A DNA stretch of 64,000 bases from Pseudomonas sp. P7548 (GCF_013386585.1 NZ_JACARO010000077.1:1-64000), one strand, 5' to 3'; counted from the stretch's first letter, positions 8,938-17,803 are shown. Notes: a model not told the origin generated them from the letters alone. Numbers and translations are program-made.

Positions 8938-9206
8938 TACGGTCGGTTTTGCGCTAACCGTAGGCAGACTGCAGGTTTCAAGAGCACGTCCAAAAGCAAG
9001 AAAGGTGGCGCGCGTCCAAGCAATGGCGCGCAGTTTACACGCTGCGATAAAGAATGACCTCTCAGTCACTACTGACGAACGGTCATCACTTCCCGTGAGC
9101 AAGGTCATCCGCCGACGTTTTTGGAGGTGCCCTTGTGTGCCGATGAGCATCAACCGCCAGGTTCGCCTAGGCGACTTTCTTTTCACCGGAGAGTAACGAG
9201 GAATCC

Positions 9207-9956
9207 ATGAAGGTTCTTGTAGCTGTCAAACGCGTTGTCGATTACAACGTGAAAGTTCGCGTCAAGGCGGACAATTCCGGCGTCGACCTTGCTAACGTCA
9301 AGATGTCGATGAACCCTTTCTGCGAAATCGCTGTGGAAGAAGCTGTACGCCTGAAAGAGAAAGGCGTGGCGACTGAAATCGTCGTGGTTTCCATCGGCCC
9401 TACCACTGCTCAAGAGCAGCTGCGCACCGCCCTGGCACTGGGCGCTGACCGCGCTATCCTGGTCGAGTCCGCTGAAGACCTGACCTCCCTGGCCGTTGCC
9501 AAGCTGCTCAAAGCCGTTGTCGACAAGGAACAGCCTCAACTGGTGATCCTCGGCAAACAGGCCATCGACAGCGACAACAACCAGACTGGCCAGATGCTGG
9601 CTGCCCTGACCGGTTACGGCCAAGGCACCTTCGCTTCCAAAGTTGAAGTGAACGGCGACAGCGTCGCAGTGACCCGTGAAATCGACGGCGGCGCACAAAC
9701 CGTTTCGTTGAAACTGCCGGCCATCGTCACCACCGACCTGCGTTTGAACGAGCCGCGCTACGCGTCCCTGCCAAACATCATGAAAGCCAAGAAGAAGCCG
9801 CTTGAGTCGGTTACTCCAGACGCTTTGGGCGTTTCCACCGCCTCCACCAACAAGACCGTCAAGGTTGAAGCACCGGCTGCTCGCAGCGCGGGCATCAAGG
9901 TCAAGTCGGTTGCAGAACTGGTCGAGAAACTGAAAAACGAAGCGAAGGTAATCTAA
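9207..9956 (+). CDS. etfB: Electron transfer flavoprotein, beta subunit
   Basis: The 249-residue protein has the ETF beta signature [16 protein letters not shown] at the N-terminus and the AMP-binding region [21 protein letters not shown] (about residues 115-135). With EtfA it forms the soluble FAD/AMP heterodimer that takes electrons from acyl-CoA and other dehydrogenases and hands them to EtfD. GAGGAA precedes the ATG. Only two bases separate its stop from etfA. Confidence 0.96.
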   Translation: MKVLVAVKRVVDYNVKVRVKADNSGVDLANVKMSMNPFCEIAVEEAVRLKEKGVATEIVVVSIGPTTAQEQLRTALALGADRAILVESAEDLTSLAVAKLLKAVVDKEQPQLVILGKQAIDSDNNQTGQMLAALTGYGQGTFASKVEVNGDSVAVTREIDGGAQTVSLKLPAIVTTDLRLNEPRYASLPNIMKAKKKPLESVTPDALGVSTASTNKTVKVEAPAARSAGIKVKSVAELVEKLKNEAKVI

Positions 9957-9958
9957 CC

Positions 9959-10888
9959 ATGACTATCTTGGTAATCGCAGAACACGATAACAAGGCGCTG
10001 GCTCCGGCCACCCTGAACACCGTGGCCGCTGCCGCTAAAATCGGTGGCGACATTCACGTGCTGGTAGCAGGCCAGGGCGCTGGCGCCGTGGCTGAAGCCG
10101 CCGCGAAAATCGCAGGCGTGAGCAAAGTCCTGAACGCTGACAATGCGGCCTACGCGCATCAGCTGCCGGAAAACGTGGCCCCGCTGGTTGCAGAGCTGGG
10201 CGCTGGCTACAGCCACATCCTGGCTGCCGCTACCTCCAACGGCAAAAACATCCTGCCACGCGTTGCCGCGCAGCTGGACGTTGACCAGATCTCCGAGATC
10301 ATCTCGGTTGAAAGCGCTGATACCTTCAAGCGCCCGATCTACGCCGGTAACGCCATTGCCACCGTGCAATCGACCGCTGCCATCAAAGTGATCACCGTGC
10401 GTGCCACCGGTTTCGACCCGGTTGCTGCAGAAGGGGGTTCGGCTGCCGTTGAAGCCGTCGCCGCTGCCCACGACGCTGGCACTTCCAGCTTTGTTGGCGA
10501 AGAACTGGCCAAGTCGGACCGTCCTGAGCTGACCGCTGCCAAGATCGTCGTTTCCGGCGGCCGTGGCATGCAGAACGGTGACAACTTCAAACACCTGTAC
10601 GCCCTGGCCGACAAGCTGGGCGCCGCGGTCGGCGCTTCCCGCGCGGCCGTCGACGCAGGTTTCGTACCCAACGACATGCAGGTCGGCCAGACCGGCAAGA
10701 TCGTTGCGCCACAGCTGTACATCGCCGTCGGTATCTCCGGCGCGATCCAGCACTTGGCCGGTATGAAAGACTCCAAAGTGATCGTTGCGATCAACAAGGA
10801 CGAAGAAGCACCGATCTTCCAGGTGGCCGATTACGGCCTGGTGGCGGACTTGTTCGAAGCCGTACCTGAGTTGGAGAAGCTGGTCTAA
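9959..10888 (+). CDS. etfA: Electron transfer flavoprotein, alpha subunit
   Basis: This 309-residue protein carries the FAD domain at its C-terminus: [44 protein letters not shown] and [18 protein letters not shown] are diagnostic of EtfA. It is translated right behind etfB. A strong intrinsic terminator follows 22 bases after its stop, so etfBA is a two-gene operon. Confidence 0.96.
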   Translation: MTILVIAEHDNKALAPATLNTVAAAAKIGGDIHVLVAGQGAGAVAEAAAKIAGVSKVLNADNAAYAHQLPENVAPLVAELGAGYSHILAAATSNGKNILPRVAAQLDVDQISEIISVESADTFKRPIYAGNAIATVQSTAAIKVITVRATGFDPVAAEGGSAAVEAVAAAHDAGTSSFVGEELAKSDRPELTAAKIVVSGGRGMQNGDNFKHLYALADKLGAAVGASRAAVDAGFVPNDMQVGQTGKIVAPQLYIAVGISGAIQHLAGMKDSKVIVAINKDEEAPIFQVADYGLVADLFEAVPELEKLV

Positions 10889-10910
10889 TCCAGCCGCTTC
10901 ACTTATAAAG

Positions 10911-10939
10911 AGCCCGGTCTTATGACCGGGCTTTTTTTT
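10911..10939 (+). terminator. Rho-independent terminator of etfBA
   Basis: A nine-base stem AGCCCGGTC/GACCGGGCT with loop TTAT is followed by a run of T residues. Confidence 0.93.
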
Positions 10940-10943
10940 GCCC

Positions 10944-11026
10944 TGTAGGAGCCGGCTTGCCGGCGATGGGGCTGTCAAATCTGTATTGATCGTACGGACG
11001 CCATCGCCGGCAAGCCGGCTCCTACA
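10944..11026. repeat. REPIN, type C (TGTAGGAGCCGGCTTGCCGGCGA)
   Basis: An inverted REP pair of the TGTAGGAGCCGGCTTGCC type lies directly behind the etfA terminator. The longer reading frame of the next gene starts inside it, which is an artefact. Confidence 0.9.
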
Positions 11027-11057
11027 AGGGATGCGTTTGTCATTGGGAGGAGGGGTC

Positions 11058-11873
11058 ATGGAATTGCGTCGTTGGAGTGTATTGTTGGGGCTTGCGTTGT
11101 TGCCGGGCCTGGCGCTGGCCGCCGGCAAATGCGAGCGCCTGGTGATCACCGGCAGCCCGGACGCGCCACCGCTGCTGTGGCGTGACCCGCAAGATCCGAC
11201 GCACCTGATCGGCGCCACCGCCGACGTGTTGCAACAGGTGGGCAACGACCTCGGCCTGAAAATCGACCTGCTCTACGGCGGCAAGCGCTCCCTGGCACTG
11301 GATGAAGTGCGCAGCGGGCGCATGGACATCCTGGCCGATGCGCCGCTGAACCTGGGCGAGCTGGAAACCCTCGACTACATCCACCCGGCGCTGGTGCAGA
11401 TCGATTACCTGGTGTGGACCCGCAAGGATTCGCCGCTGGTGTATGCCTCGGCCGCTGACCTGCATGGCCACAAGGGCGCAGTGTCGGAGCGGGCGCGCTT
11501 GAGTGCCGAGTTCGAGATGTTTGCCAGCCGACAACTCAGCTTGCAGCGCCTGCCCAACCTGACCCCGGCGTTTCAGAAGCTGCTGCTCGGTGAGGTGGAC
11601 TACGTGCTCGCTGGGCGTTATTCCGGCATGGCGATGGCCCAGACCCTGGGCATGAGCAATGACTTGGTCGCCCGCGAAGTGCCCATCGACCAGCCGGGCC
11701 TGTACCTGGCGATTTCCCACAACTCGGCCTGCAATGATCCGTGGCTGCGCGGACAGTTGGCGAAAAAGATGACAGAATTGCCCGCTTCCGGTGTGGCGCA
11801 AGCGGCGTTGCAGCGCAATCTGGAGCGTTGGAAAGCGCAATTGCAGCAACCCGTCGGCACCCCAGCAAAGTAA
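11058..11873 (+). CDS. Periplasmic solute-binding protein (SBP family 3-like)
   Basis: From the ATG at 11058, preceded by GGGAGGAGG, the 271-residue product has a signal peptide ending GLALAAGKCE and the two-lobed binding fold of bacterial family 3: LIGATADVLQQVGNDLGLKIDLLYGG, DEVRSGRMDILADAPLN and LVWTRKDSPLVYASAADLHGHKGAV. Such proteins bind amino acids or similar small molecules in the periplasm. No permease or ATPase lies nearby, so it may be an orphan receptor. The ligand is unknown. The lipoprotein pair follows after nine bases and may be cotranscribed. Confidence 0.8.
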   Translation: MELRRWSVLLGLALLPGLALAAGKCERLVITGSPDAPPLLWRDPQDPTHLIGATADVLQQVGNDLGLKIDLLYGGKRSLALDEVRSGRMDILADAPLNLGELETLDYIHPALVQIDYLVWTRKDSPLVYASAADLHGHKGAVSERARLSAEFEMFASRQLSLQRLPNLTPAFQKLLLGEVDYVLAGRYSGMAMAQTLGMSNDLVAREVPIDQPGLYLAISHNSACNDPWLRGQLAKKMTELPASGVAQAALQRNLERWKAQLQQPVGTPAK

Positions 11874-11882
11874 GGATTTTCA

Positions 11883-12245
11883 GTGACTCTTCGACCTCTT
11901 TTCGCGGCCCTCGCCGTTGTCGCTCTGGCGGGATGTGCAACCGATCCGGCACCGAATGAACAAATTCGCCTCACCCAGCAGGCCTTGGAACAAGCCAGTG
12001 CGGTGGGCGCCAGTACTGATGAATCGCCTGAACTGAAACTGGCTGAAGACAAATTCGCCCGGGCCAAGGCTGACATGGCCGATCAGTCCTACAAACACGC
12101 GCGCATGCGTGCCGAACAGGCCGAGCTGGACGCACGCCTGGCCGAAGCCCAGGTGCTGACCCGCAAGAGCCAGGAACAACTGAATGTGCTCAACACGCGC
12201 ATCACCCGCCTGCGCAAGCAATTGCAGTTGGGAGAAGCCCAATGA
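11883..12245 (+). CDS. DUF4398 lipoprotein
   Basis: This 120-residue protein starts at GTG and has a lipobox, LAGC, after a short hydrophobic signal (cysteine at residue 18). The mature part is a predicted long helix rich in Ala, Glu, Gln and Arg (EQIRLTQQALEQA to RITRLRKQLQ), typical of DUF4398 and probably coiled coil in the periplasm. It overlaps the OmpA-like gene by four bases (ATGA), so the two proteins are made together and may interact at the outer membrane and peptidoglycan. Confidence 0.8.
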   Translation: MTLRPLFAALAVVALAGCATDPAPNEQIRLTQQALEQASAVGASTDESPELKLAEDKFARAKADMADQSYKHARMRAEQAELDARLAEAQVLTRKSQEQLNVLNTRITRLRKQLQLGEAQ

Positions 12246-13057
12246 GCCCGTTGATCCGTGGTTTGAGCTGTGTGTTGCTGCTGGGCAGCGCGGTATTGGG
12301 CGGTTGTGCCAACCAGCCCAACAGCGAACAGGCGTTGCAACTGGCCAGCAATGACTTCCAGAAGGTCAAGGAAGACGCCAATGTGCTGCGCTTTGCGCCC
12401 AAGGACATCATCCGGGCCGGCGAGTCCCTCGCCCGCGCCGACCGTTTGTCCAGCTACTGGGGCAGCGGCGCCGACGTGGTGCACTACGCCTACCTGAGCC
12501 AGCGCTACAGTGCCATCGCCCGTGAACACACTGAGCAGGCGCTCAACGCCGAGCGCGGCGTCAAGCTCGAACTGGAGCGCCAGCGCCTGCAATTGGCCCT
12601 GCGTGAAAACAAGCTGGCCAGTGTGCAGCAGCAGGGCAAGTGGCTGGAGCAGCAAATCGCCAGCCTGACCACTACCCAGACCGACCGCGGCCTGGTGATG
12701 ACCCTGGGGGATGTGCTGTTCGACACCGGTGAAGCCGAGCTGGAAAACTCCGCCAACCGCACCGTGCTGAAAATCGTGCAGTTCCTGCAACTGAACCCCA
12801 AGCGCACAGTGCGCATCGAGGGCTACACCGACAACACCGGTGGCGAGCAGGAAAACCTGAAACTGTCCCGCGACCGTGCGCAATCGGTGGCCGATGTGTT
12901 GATGGACCTGGGCATCGATGAGCAGCGTATCGAAGTCCAGGGGTACGGCGACCAGTACCCGGTGGAGGCCAACGCTTCCGAGCGGGGCAGGGCGCAGAAC
13001 CGTCGGGTCGAGATCGTCTTCTCCGACGAAAAAGGCCAACTCGGCGCCGCCCGCTAA
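12242..13057 (+). CDS. OmpA-family lipoprotein with DUF4398-like region
   Basis: The 271-residue protein has a lipobox (VLGGC, cysteine near residue 23), a helical DUF4398-like middle (about residues 25-140) and a C-terminal OmpA peptidoglycan-binding domain (about 155-260). The latter shows LGDVLFDTGEAEL, VRIEGYTDNTGGEQENLKLS, RAQSVADVL and NRRVEIVF. The family anchors the outer membrane to the cell wall. It is coupled to the upstream DUF4398 lipoprotein. A REPIN and a terminator follow. Confidence 0.88.
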   Translation: MSPLIRGLSCVLLLGSAVLGGCANQPNSEQALQLASNDFQKVKEDANVLRFAPKDIIRAGESLARADRLSSYWGSGADVVHYAYLSQRYSAIAREHTEQALNAERGVKLELERQRLQLALRENKLASVQQQGKWLEQQIASLTTTQTDRGLVMTLGDVLFDTGEAELENSANRTVLKIVQFLQLNPKRTVRIEGYTDNTGGEQENLKLSRDRAQSVADVLMDLGIDEQRIEVQGYGDQYPVEANASERGRAQNRRVEIVFSDEKGQLGAAR

Positions 13058-13064
13058 AGTCTCT

Positions 13065-13151
13065 TGTAGGAGCCGGCTTGCCGGCGATTCAGGCACTTCG
13101 GTGTGTCAGGTAAACAGCGGTGATGCCATCGCTGGCAAGCCAGCTCCTACA
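13065..13151. repeat. REPIN, mixed type C/B
   Basis: The left half is TGTAGGAGCCGGCTTGCC and the right half ends GCAAGCCAGCTCCTACA. The two halves differ by a G-to-A type change, so this hairpin contains a mismatch. Confidence 0.85.
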
Positions 13152-13161
13152 GCTCTCTGTG

Positions 13162-13185
13162 AACCGATCATTGATCGGTTTTTTT
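13162..13185 (+). terminator. Rho-independent terminator after the OmpA-like gene
   Basis: AACCGATC/GATCGGTT stem followed by a run of seven T. It ends the unit 11058-13057. Confidence 0.8.
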
Positions 13186-13335
13186 ATGCCTGCGATTCTG
13201 TTCAACCACCCTTACAGTTTTTACTGTCACTCCCGCCCGCGCTCGACTATTGTGGCAACTGTCCCCGTACACTTCTAAACTGTGCCGGTATGTTTCACAC
13301 AAAAATAAAATACCCGTGAAATCGAGTGCTGCGTC

Positions 13336-14775
13336 ATGACCAATCTGTTGCTTTACCAACGTATCGCCCAGCAACTGGCTGAGGATATCCGGCGCGGTGT
13401 CTATCAACCGGGGGAGCGCGTGCCTTCGGTGCGCAAGATGAGCTCCCAGCTCAATGTGAGCCATGCGACGGTATTGCAGGCCTACGCCAACCTGGAAGAC
13501 CAGGGGCTGATCCGGGCGCGGCCGCAATCGGGCTACTACGTGCACCAGACCCCCGCGCTGACGGCCCCTACGCCGGACATCGCACGGGTCGAGCGCCCGG
13601 GGTTGGTCACCCGCAGCAGCATCATCCAGCAGGTATTGGTCGAGTCGCGCCGCGAAGGGGTGTTCCCGCTGGGCGCGGCTGTGCCGAGTGTCGACTACCT
13701 GCCCGTGCGGGCATTGCATCAGCAGTTGGCCAAGGTCACGCGCTTCCAGAGCCCACGGGCATTCAGCTACATGTTCAGTCCTGGCTTCGAGCCGCTGCGC
13801 CGCCAGGTCGCGATTCGCATGCGCGACGCCGGCGTGGTGGTGGACCCTTCCGAAGTGGTGATCACCCACGGCTGTGTCGATGCGTTGCAGATGTCGCTGC
13901 GTGTGCTCACACGCCCTGGCGACCTGATCGCCGCCGAGTCACCGACCTATTACGGTTTGCTGCAACTGGCCGACCTGTTGGGCCTTAAAGTCATCGAGAT
14001 CCCCAGCGACCCGGCCACCGGCATGAGTCTGGAAGCCCTGCAATTGGCTGCCAACCAATGGTCGATCAAGGCCCTGGTGCTGACCACGCGCTTGAGCAAC
14101 CCGCTGGGCGCGACCATGCCCGAGGAGCGCCAGAAGCAACTGCTGCGCCTGGCGTCGGACTTTGATATCCAGATCGTCGAGGACGATATCTACGGCGAGC
14201 TGATGTTCGAGCTGGGCCGCACCAAGGCGCTCAAAGCCTACGACCGCCTGGATCGGGTGATCTACTGTTCAAGCTTTTCCAAGACCTTGTCACCCGGTGT
14301 GCGCATCGGCTGGATGATCGCCGGCAAATACCAGCAGGAAATCCAGCGTTTGCAGATGTTCAGTACCCATTCGGCGTGCAGCGTGACCCAGATGGGCGTT
14401 GCGGCGTACCTGGAAAACGGTGGCTATGACCGGCACCTGCGCTACATCCGCCAGGAATACCGCAAGAACCTCAGCGCGTTTCAGCTGGCGGTGCAGCAGT
14501 ATTTCCCGGAAGGCACGCAAATGACCCGTCCGACGGGGGGCTTTATCTTGTGGGTCAGTTTGCCGGGGCGGGTCAATACCCAGGAATTGCACGTGCGCGC
14601 CCTGCAGCAGGGCATCAGCATTGCGCCGGGGGTGATATTCAGTAATACGGAACAGTTCAACCACTGTATCCGCCTCAACTGCGGCACCCCGTGGAACCGT
14701 GAGGCAGAGCGCGCGCTGATGACACTGGGCATGCTTGCCAGCCAGTTGTGCCAGGAAACTGCAGCGGGTTTTTGA
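13336..14775 (+). CDS. MocR-type regulator (GntR helix-turn-helix fused to aminotransferase)
   Basis: The 479-residue protein joins an N-terminal GntR winged helix (residues 1-72, with SVRKMSSQLNVSHATVLQAYANLEDQGLI) to a PLP-dependent fold-type I aminotransferase domain (from about residue 100). The PLP lysine lies in SSFSKTLSPGVRIGW near residue 316. MocR proteins use PLP as a sensor and control amine, vitamin B6 or amino-acid genes. No obvious target lies beside it, since the next genes encode envelope and unknown proteins. The start has only a weak ribosome site. Confidence 0.9.
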   Translation: MTNLLLYQRIAQQLAEDIRRGVYQPGERVPSVRKMSSQLNVSHATVLQAYANLEDQGLIRARPQSGYYVHQTPALTAPTPDIARVERPGLVTRSSIIQQVLVESRREGVFPLGAAVPSVDYLPVRALHQQLAKVTRFQSPRAFSYMFSPGFEPLRRQVAIRMRDAGVVVDPSEVVITHGCVDALQMSLRVLTRPGDLIAAESPTYYGLLQLADLLGLKVIEIPSDPATGMSLEALQLAANQWSIKALVLTTRLSNPLGATMPEERQKQLLRLASDFDIQIVEDDIYGELMFELGRTKALKAYDRLDRVIYCSSFSKTLSPGVRIGWMIAGKYQQEIQRLQMFSTHSACSVTQMGVAAYLENGGYDRHLRYIRQEYRKNLSAFQLAVQQYFPEGTQMTRPTGGFILWVSLPGRVNTQELHVRALQQGISIAPGVIFSNTEQFNHCIRLNCGTPWNREAERALMTLGMLASQLCQETAAGF

Positions 14776-14879
14776 GGCGTGCATTGGGGACAGTACCGCT
14801 CGCTGGCTGATCAGCACGCTTGTCATGCCGCGCACAACAAGCGAGCATATGGCCCTCTGCCGTTAATGCTGTTGGCGAT

Positions 14880-15371
14880 ATGACTTCTATTTTCCGCGCT
14901 GCTGTGGTGATTGGCCTGCTAAGCCTGTGCAACGTCGGCACGGTGCTGGCGGCAACCCCCGTGACGGACAGCAAGCCCGCCGCCACTAGCCAGCAGAAGA
15001 CCCCCGCGAAAAAACCGGCCCCGGCGAAAAAAGCCCCGGCAGTCAAGAAGAAGGCGGCGACGGTCAAAAAGCGTGCGCCGATCGCCAGCAAGTCCAAATC
15101 GGCCCATGAAGTGGCCCAGACCCAACTGCCACCCGCACAGTTGGACCTTTCGCTGCCTTCGGACATGGTCAGGCACTTGCAGCCGATTGGCACCATGCCC
15201 AAGCCCAAGAGTGTGCCGTTGTTGCCGCCCATGTTCGGCGAGAAGCCGTCCGACAACAGCGCGTTCCAGATCAACGGCCGTCTGCTCAGCAACGAAATGA
15301 AGCTGCAACTGCGTAACGAAGAACGGCGTGAGGTGGAAGGCGCCGCGCTGGATTTCGAATTCAAGCAGTAA
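14880..15371 (+). CDS. Exported Lys/Ala/Pro-rich protein of unknown function
   Basis: From ATG 14880 the product has 163 residues, with a signal peptide ending GTVLAATPVT. Next comes a low-complexity basic stretch of KKPAPAKK-type repeats (about residues 40-75) like the tails of AlgP or histone-like proteins, then a proline-containing domain ending LRNEERREVEGAALDFEFKQ. The basic stretch can attract wrong annotations such as translation initiation factor. I do not recognise the folded part. A periplasmic or envelope location is inferred from the signal peptide. Confidence 0.7.
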   Translation: MTSIFRAAVVIGLLSLCNVGTVLAATPVTDSKPAATSQQKTPAKKPAPAKKAPAVKKKAATVKKRAPIASKSKSAHEVAQTQLPPAQLDLSLPSDMVRHLQPIGTMPKPKSVPLLPPMFGEKPSDNSAFQINGRLLSNEMKLQLRNEERREVEGAALDFEFKQ

Positions 15372-15533
15372 ACTGTTCCCCTGAAGGTGACCCCGACCCT
15401 CGACCATCTGTCGCAGACTGGTCAGTCACGTTTGTTTTGTGCGAAAAACCCCTGTTAGACCATTTTAAAACGGCTGTTTAAGGGCGTACTCTAGCCCGGC
15501 CATCCACATTGAGTCGTCGAGGACCTGCTGGTC

Positions 15534-15788
15534 ATGAAATGCCGTGAAGGCTGTGGCGCTTGCTGCATCGCCCCCTCCATCAGTTCACCGCTGCCGGGAA
15601 TGCCCCAGGGCAAACCTGCGGGGGAGCGTTGCCTGCACTTGTCGGTCGAACAGCTATGCCTGTTGTTCGGCCAGCCGGAGCGCCCTGCGGTATGCAGTGA
15701 TTTCAAGGCAGATCCTGAGGTGTGTGGCACCGACCAGGCCGATGCCATCCGGTTGATCGGCTGGTGGGAGCAGATGACGGCGGCTTGA
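15534..15788 (+). CDS. YkgJ-family cysteine-cluster protein
   Basis: This is an 84-residue protein with eight cysteines, at positions 3, 7, 10, 11, 33, 42, 54 and 64. The CxxxCxxCC start (CREGCGACC) is the hallmark of the YkgJ/UPF0153 family, thought to bind zinc or an iron-sulfur cluster. The function is unknown. It is followed closely by the START-domain gene on the same strand. Confidence 0.85.
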   Translation: MKCREGCGACCIAPSISSPLPGMPQGKPAGERCLHLSVEQLCLLFGQPERPAVCSDFKADPEVCGTDQADAIRLIGWWEQMTAA

Positions 15789-15810
15789 TGGGCTTTACTA
15801 TCGGAACTTC

Positions 15811-15818
15811 AACAATAA
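15811..15818 (+). promoter_or_regulatory. Possible Hfq/Crc CA motif before the START-domain gene
   Basis: AACAATAA runs into AAGGAA, the ribosome site of the next gene. The pattern AAnAAnAA is short and may be due to chance. Confidence 0.3.
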
Positions 15819-15829
15819 GGAATACAACA

Positions 15830-16435
15830 ATGGGTTCGCTGAAACGAATGGCTGTGTTGTGCGGTGTTACGGTGTTGTTTGCTGCCACTGCCCAGGCTGA
15901 GGATTGGCAAGTCGCCAAGGACGAAGACGGTATCAAGGTGTCCCTGAGCGAAATTGCCGGCTCCAAGTACAAGGCCTATCGCGGTGTGACCGTGATCAAG
16001 GCACCCGTGGCAAAAATCGTTGCCCTGCAGGAAGACGCCGTCGGCGCTTGCACCTGGATCCACGAGTGCAAATCGCAGAAACTGCTGAAGACCGAAGGTG
16101 ACAAGAGCTGGACCTACACCCAGTTCAAGGCACCGTTCCCGGTGACCGACCGCGATTCCATCCTGGAAATCACCACCAGCAAAGCGGCTGATGGCACCGT
16201 GACTCGCAAGCTGCTGGAAGTGCCGACCTACCAGCCAGAAGTCAAAGGCTACGTGCGTGTGGCCCAGGTGGACGGCTACTGGAAGCTGGTACCCAAAGGC
16301 GACAACCAGACCGAAGTCACCTATCAGGTGCACACCGAGCCAGGCGGCAGCGTGCCGTCGTGGTTGGCCAACAAGTTCGTGGTGGACGCGCCGTTCAACA
16401 CCTTGAAAGCCCTCAAGGAACGCGCCGAGAAGTAA
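15830..16435 (+). CDS. START-domain (SRPBCC) periplasmic protein
   Basis: The ATG at 15830, preceded by AAGGAA, gives 201 residues with a signal peptide ending TAQAEDWQVAK. The rest is a START/SRPBCC lipid-binding fold: WQVAKDEDGIKVSLSE, a conserved WIHECKSQKLLK segment, FPVTDRDSILEI and YWKLVPKGDNQTEVTYQVHTEPGGSVP. It probably binds a hydrophobic ligand in the periplasm. Longer upstream reading in the same frame overlaps the YkgJ gene and lacks signal-peptide character. Confidence 0.85.
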   Translation: MGSLKRMAVLCGVTVLFAATAQAEDWQVAKDEDGIKVSLSEIAGSKYKAYRGVTVIKAPVAKIVALQEDAVGACTWIHECKSQKLLKTEGDKSWTYTQFKAPFPVTDRDSILEITTSKAADGTVTRKLLEVPTYQPEVKGYVRVAQVDGYWKLVPKGDNQTEVTYQVHTEPGGSVPSWLANKFVVDAPFNTLKALKERAEK

Positions 16436-16538
16436 GCGCTACCGGTCCGGTGCCTCCGGCCTTGGGTGGAACGTTTGGCGAACCCCCAAGGTCCAGATAG
16501 ATGTGAGCCCACACGCGGGCTTTATCGAGGAGGCACCG

Positions 16539-16775
16539 ATGCAAACGTGGCAAATTACCTTCGTTGATGACCACGGCGTAAAGGCTGTGGAGCAGTTCAC
16601 CTGCGAACAAAAGCCCAGCCTCGAAGACGCTGCGCACATGATTCGCAACAAGCTGGTGCCCGTTGCGGCCGAGCTTGACCTCAATGACCTGGAGGGCCGC
16701 AAGCCCGAGCCGACGGTCAAGATCCTCAAAGACCAGAACAGTATCCAGATCCTCGACATCTCGCCTGCCGCCTGA
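16539..16775 (+). CDS. Conserved small hypothetical protein
   Basis: The ATG at 16539, after GAGGAGGC, gives 78 residues (MQTWQITFVDDHG to LDISPAA). It is soluble and acidic, with no signal peptide, no cysteine-rich motif beyond one Cys, and an alternating beta/alpha pattern. I do not recognise a family. A GTG at 16503 in frame would add twelve residues but lacks a ribosome site. Confidence 0.7.
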   Translation: MQTWQITFVDDHGVKAVEQFTCEQKPSLEDAAHMIRNKLVPVAAELDLNDLEGRKPEPTVKILKDQNSIQILDISPAA

Positions 16776-16920
16776 ACATTCCCTGACTGCCATTAAAGCG
16801 CCTCTGGTGGAGGTGATAGCTTCGCGCTACTCTGCAATCGAGATCAGCGAATGATTCGCTAAGGTCTGGTCTTGTCAGCTACATGCTTGTTTTCCCTCGG
16901 TGTTGTTATTTGCCGTAGCA

Positions 16921-16941
16921 CCCGCGCCAGTAGGGCGCGGG
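16921..16941 (+). promoter_or_regulatory. GC-rich hairpin in the rraB leader
   Basis: CCCGCGCC and GGCGCGGG form a perfect eight-base stem with loop AGTAG, 49 bases before the rraB start. No U tract follows, so it is more likely a leader structure than a terminator. Confidence 0.35.
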
Positions 16942-16989
16942 CTTCGGGAAGCACGGAAAGTCTATCCATCAATTTGAGGAGCACTTTTC

Positions 16990-17331
16990 ATGAGCACAGC
17001 CTATCAAGAAGACATCAGCACCAACGTTCTGCGCCGCATGAAAGAAGGCGGCTTCGACTTCTCACGTTTCCACCCCATCGAGTTCTACGCCATTTTTCCG
17101 GATGAGGAACGGGCGCGCAGGGCGGCGGGTCGGTTTCGCGGGGAATCCCTGAATGCCCAGGTCAGTGCGCGCGACGACGGCGCCTGGTACCTGGAACTGA
17201 GCAAAATCATGTTCGCGACCTACGACGGCATAGGAGACTTCGAGCAAGACTTTGAGGCGGTGGTCGAGCCGCTGGGCGGGATCATCGAAGGCTGGGGCGT
17301 CAAGCAGGAGGTGCGTGGGTTACCCATGTAG
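16990..17331 (+). CDS. RraB-family ribonuclease E regulator
   Basis: The 113-residue acidic protein matches the RraB family: DISTNVLRRMKEGGFDFSRFHPIEFYAIFPDEERARRAA at the start and YLELSKIMFATYDGIGDFEQDF in the middle. In E. coli RraB binds RNase E and changes degradosome activity; the role here is inferred by family. GAGGAG precedes the ATG. A terminator follows 22 bases after the stop. Confidence 0.8.
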   Translation: MSTAYQEDISTNVLRRMKEGGFDFSRFHPIEFYAIFPDEERARRAAGRFRGESLNAQVSARDDGAWYLELSKIMFATYDGIGDFEQDFEAVVEPLGGIIEGWGVKQEVRGLPM

Positions 17332-17353
17332 CAGTATGAGAAACACAGCATAT

Positions 17354-17385
17354 CGGCTGACCTTCGGGTCGGCCGTTTTTGTTTG
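17354..17385 (+). terminator. Rho-independent terminator of rraB-like gene
   Basis: Stem CGGCTGACC/GGTCGGCCG, loop TTCG, then five T. Confidence 0.88.
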
Positions 17386-17408
17386 TGCAGTGCTGTCACC
17401 ACCACCCC

Positions 17409-17440
17409 TGTAGGAGCTCGGCTTGCCGGCGATGGCGATT
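17409..17440. repeat. Single REP half, type C
   Basis: TGTAGGAGCTCGGCTTGCC, with one inserted T compared with the type C consensus, and no inverted partner nearby. It looks like a decayed or solo REP. Confidence 0.7.
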
Positions 17441-17448
17441 TTTCGAGG

Positions 17449-17575
17449 CGAAAAAAAAGCCACCCTAAGAAGGGTGGCCTAAAGGGAAGACCGGAGGAGC
17501 CGGTGGGTACACGAAACACCACGTTACCGATTGCGCATGGGTTGAAGCTGTAGGACGAGTCCTGTTCAGCAGATG
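17449..17575 (-). ncRNA. Candidate small RNA with orphan terminator
   Basis: A strong intrinsic terminator on the minus strand (stem GCCACCCT/AGGGTGGC, eight U; plus-strand positions 17451-17478) has no gene upstream of it on that strand: the nearest rightward gene starts at 17804 on the other strand. A possible -10, GATAAT (17582-17587), would start a transcript near 17575 of about 127 bases. Its interior holds the palindrome AGGACTCGTCCT and the hairpin ACCGGCUCCUCCGGU, whose loop CUCCU is complementary to AGGAG ribosome sites. The terminator is seen; transcription and function are inferred. I do not recognise a known RNA family. Confidence 0.5.
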
Positions 17576-17803
17576 GTGGTGATTATCCGCAGGGTTGGCC
17601 GGGCAGTGAAATCAACTCTGGCTATGCTGTTGATAGCCAAAGCCCGCATTGCGATGAAGCGTGCGGCCTGGCGTCGGGCATTCTGCGCACCAGGACGGTG
17701 CGACACGGGCCTCGTATGAATTCAACTCACTGATTTTCAAGTGTTTATGCCGCTGGCACGGGCCTTGCGATGGTTCTTGCGTCCGGGTGACAAGGAGTAC
17801 GGC

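Larger units (their letters stand above)
8700..9206. other. etfD-etfB divergent control region
   Basis: No gene was seen in these 507 bases. It carries the etfD leader, a PsrA-like palindrome at 8836-8849, a spaced inverted repeat at 8908-8937 and the etfB leader, with GAGGAA before the etfB start. The frames that cross it have no convincing ribosome sites or family features. Confidence 0.7.

Noticed and set aside
10938-11057. 40-codon extension of the binding-protein frame at its 5' end
   Set aside because: It is a translation of the type C REPIN. The ATG at 11058 has a strong ribosome site and a signal peptide.
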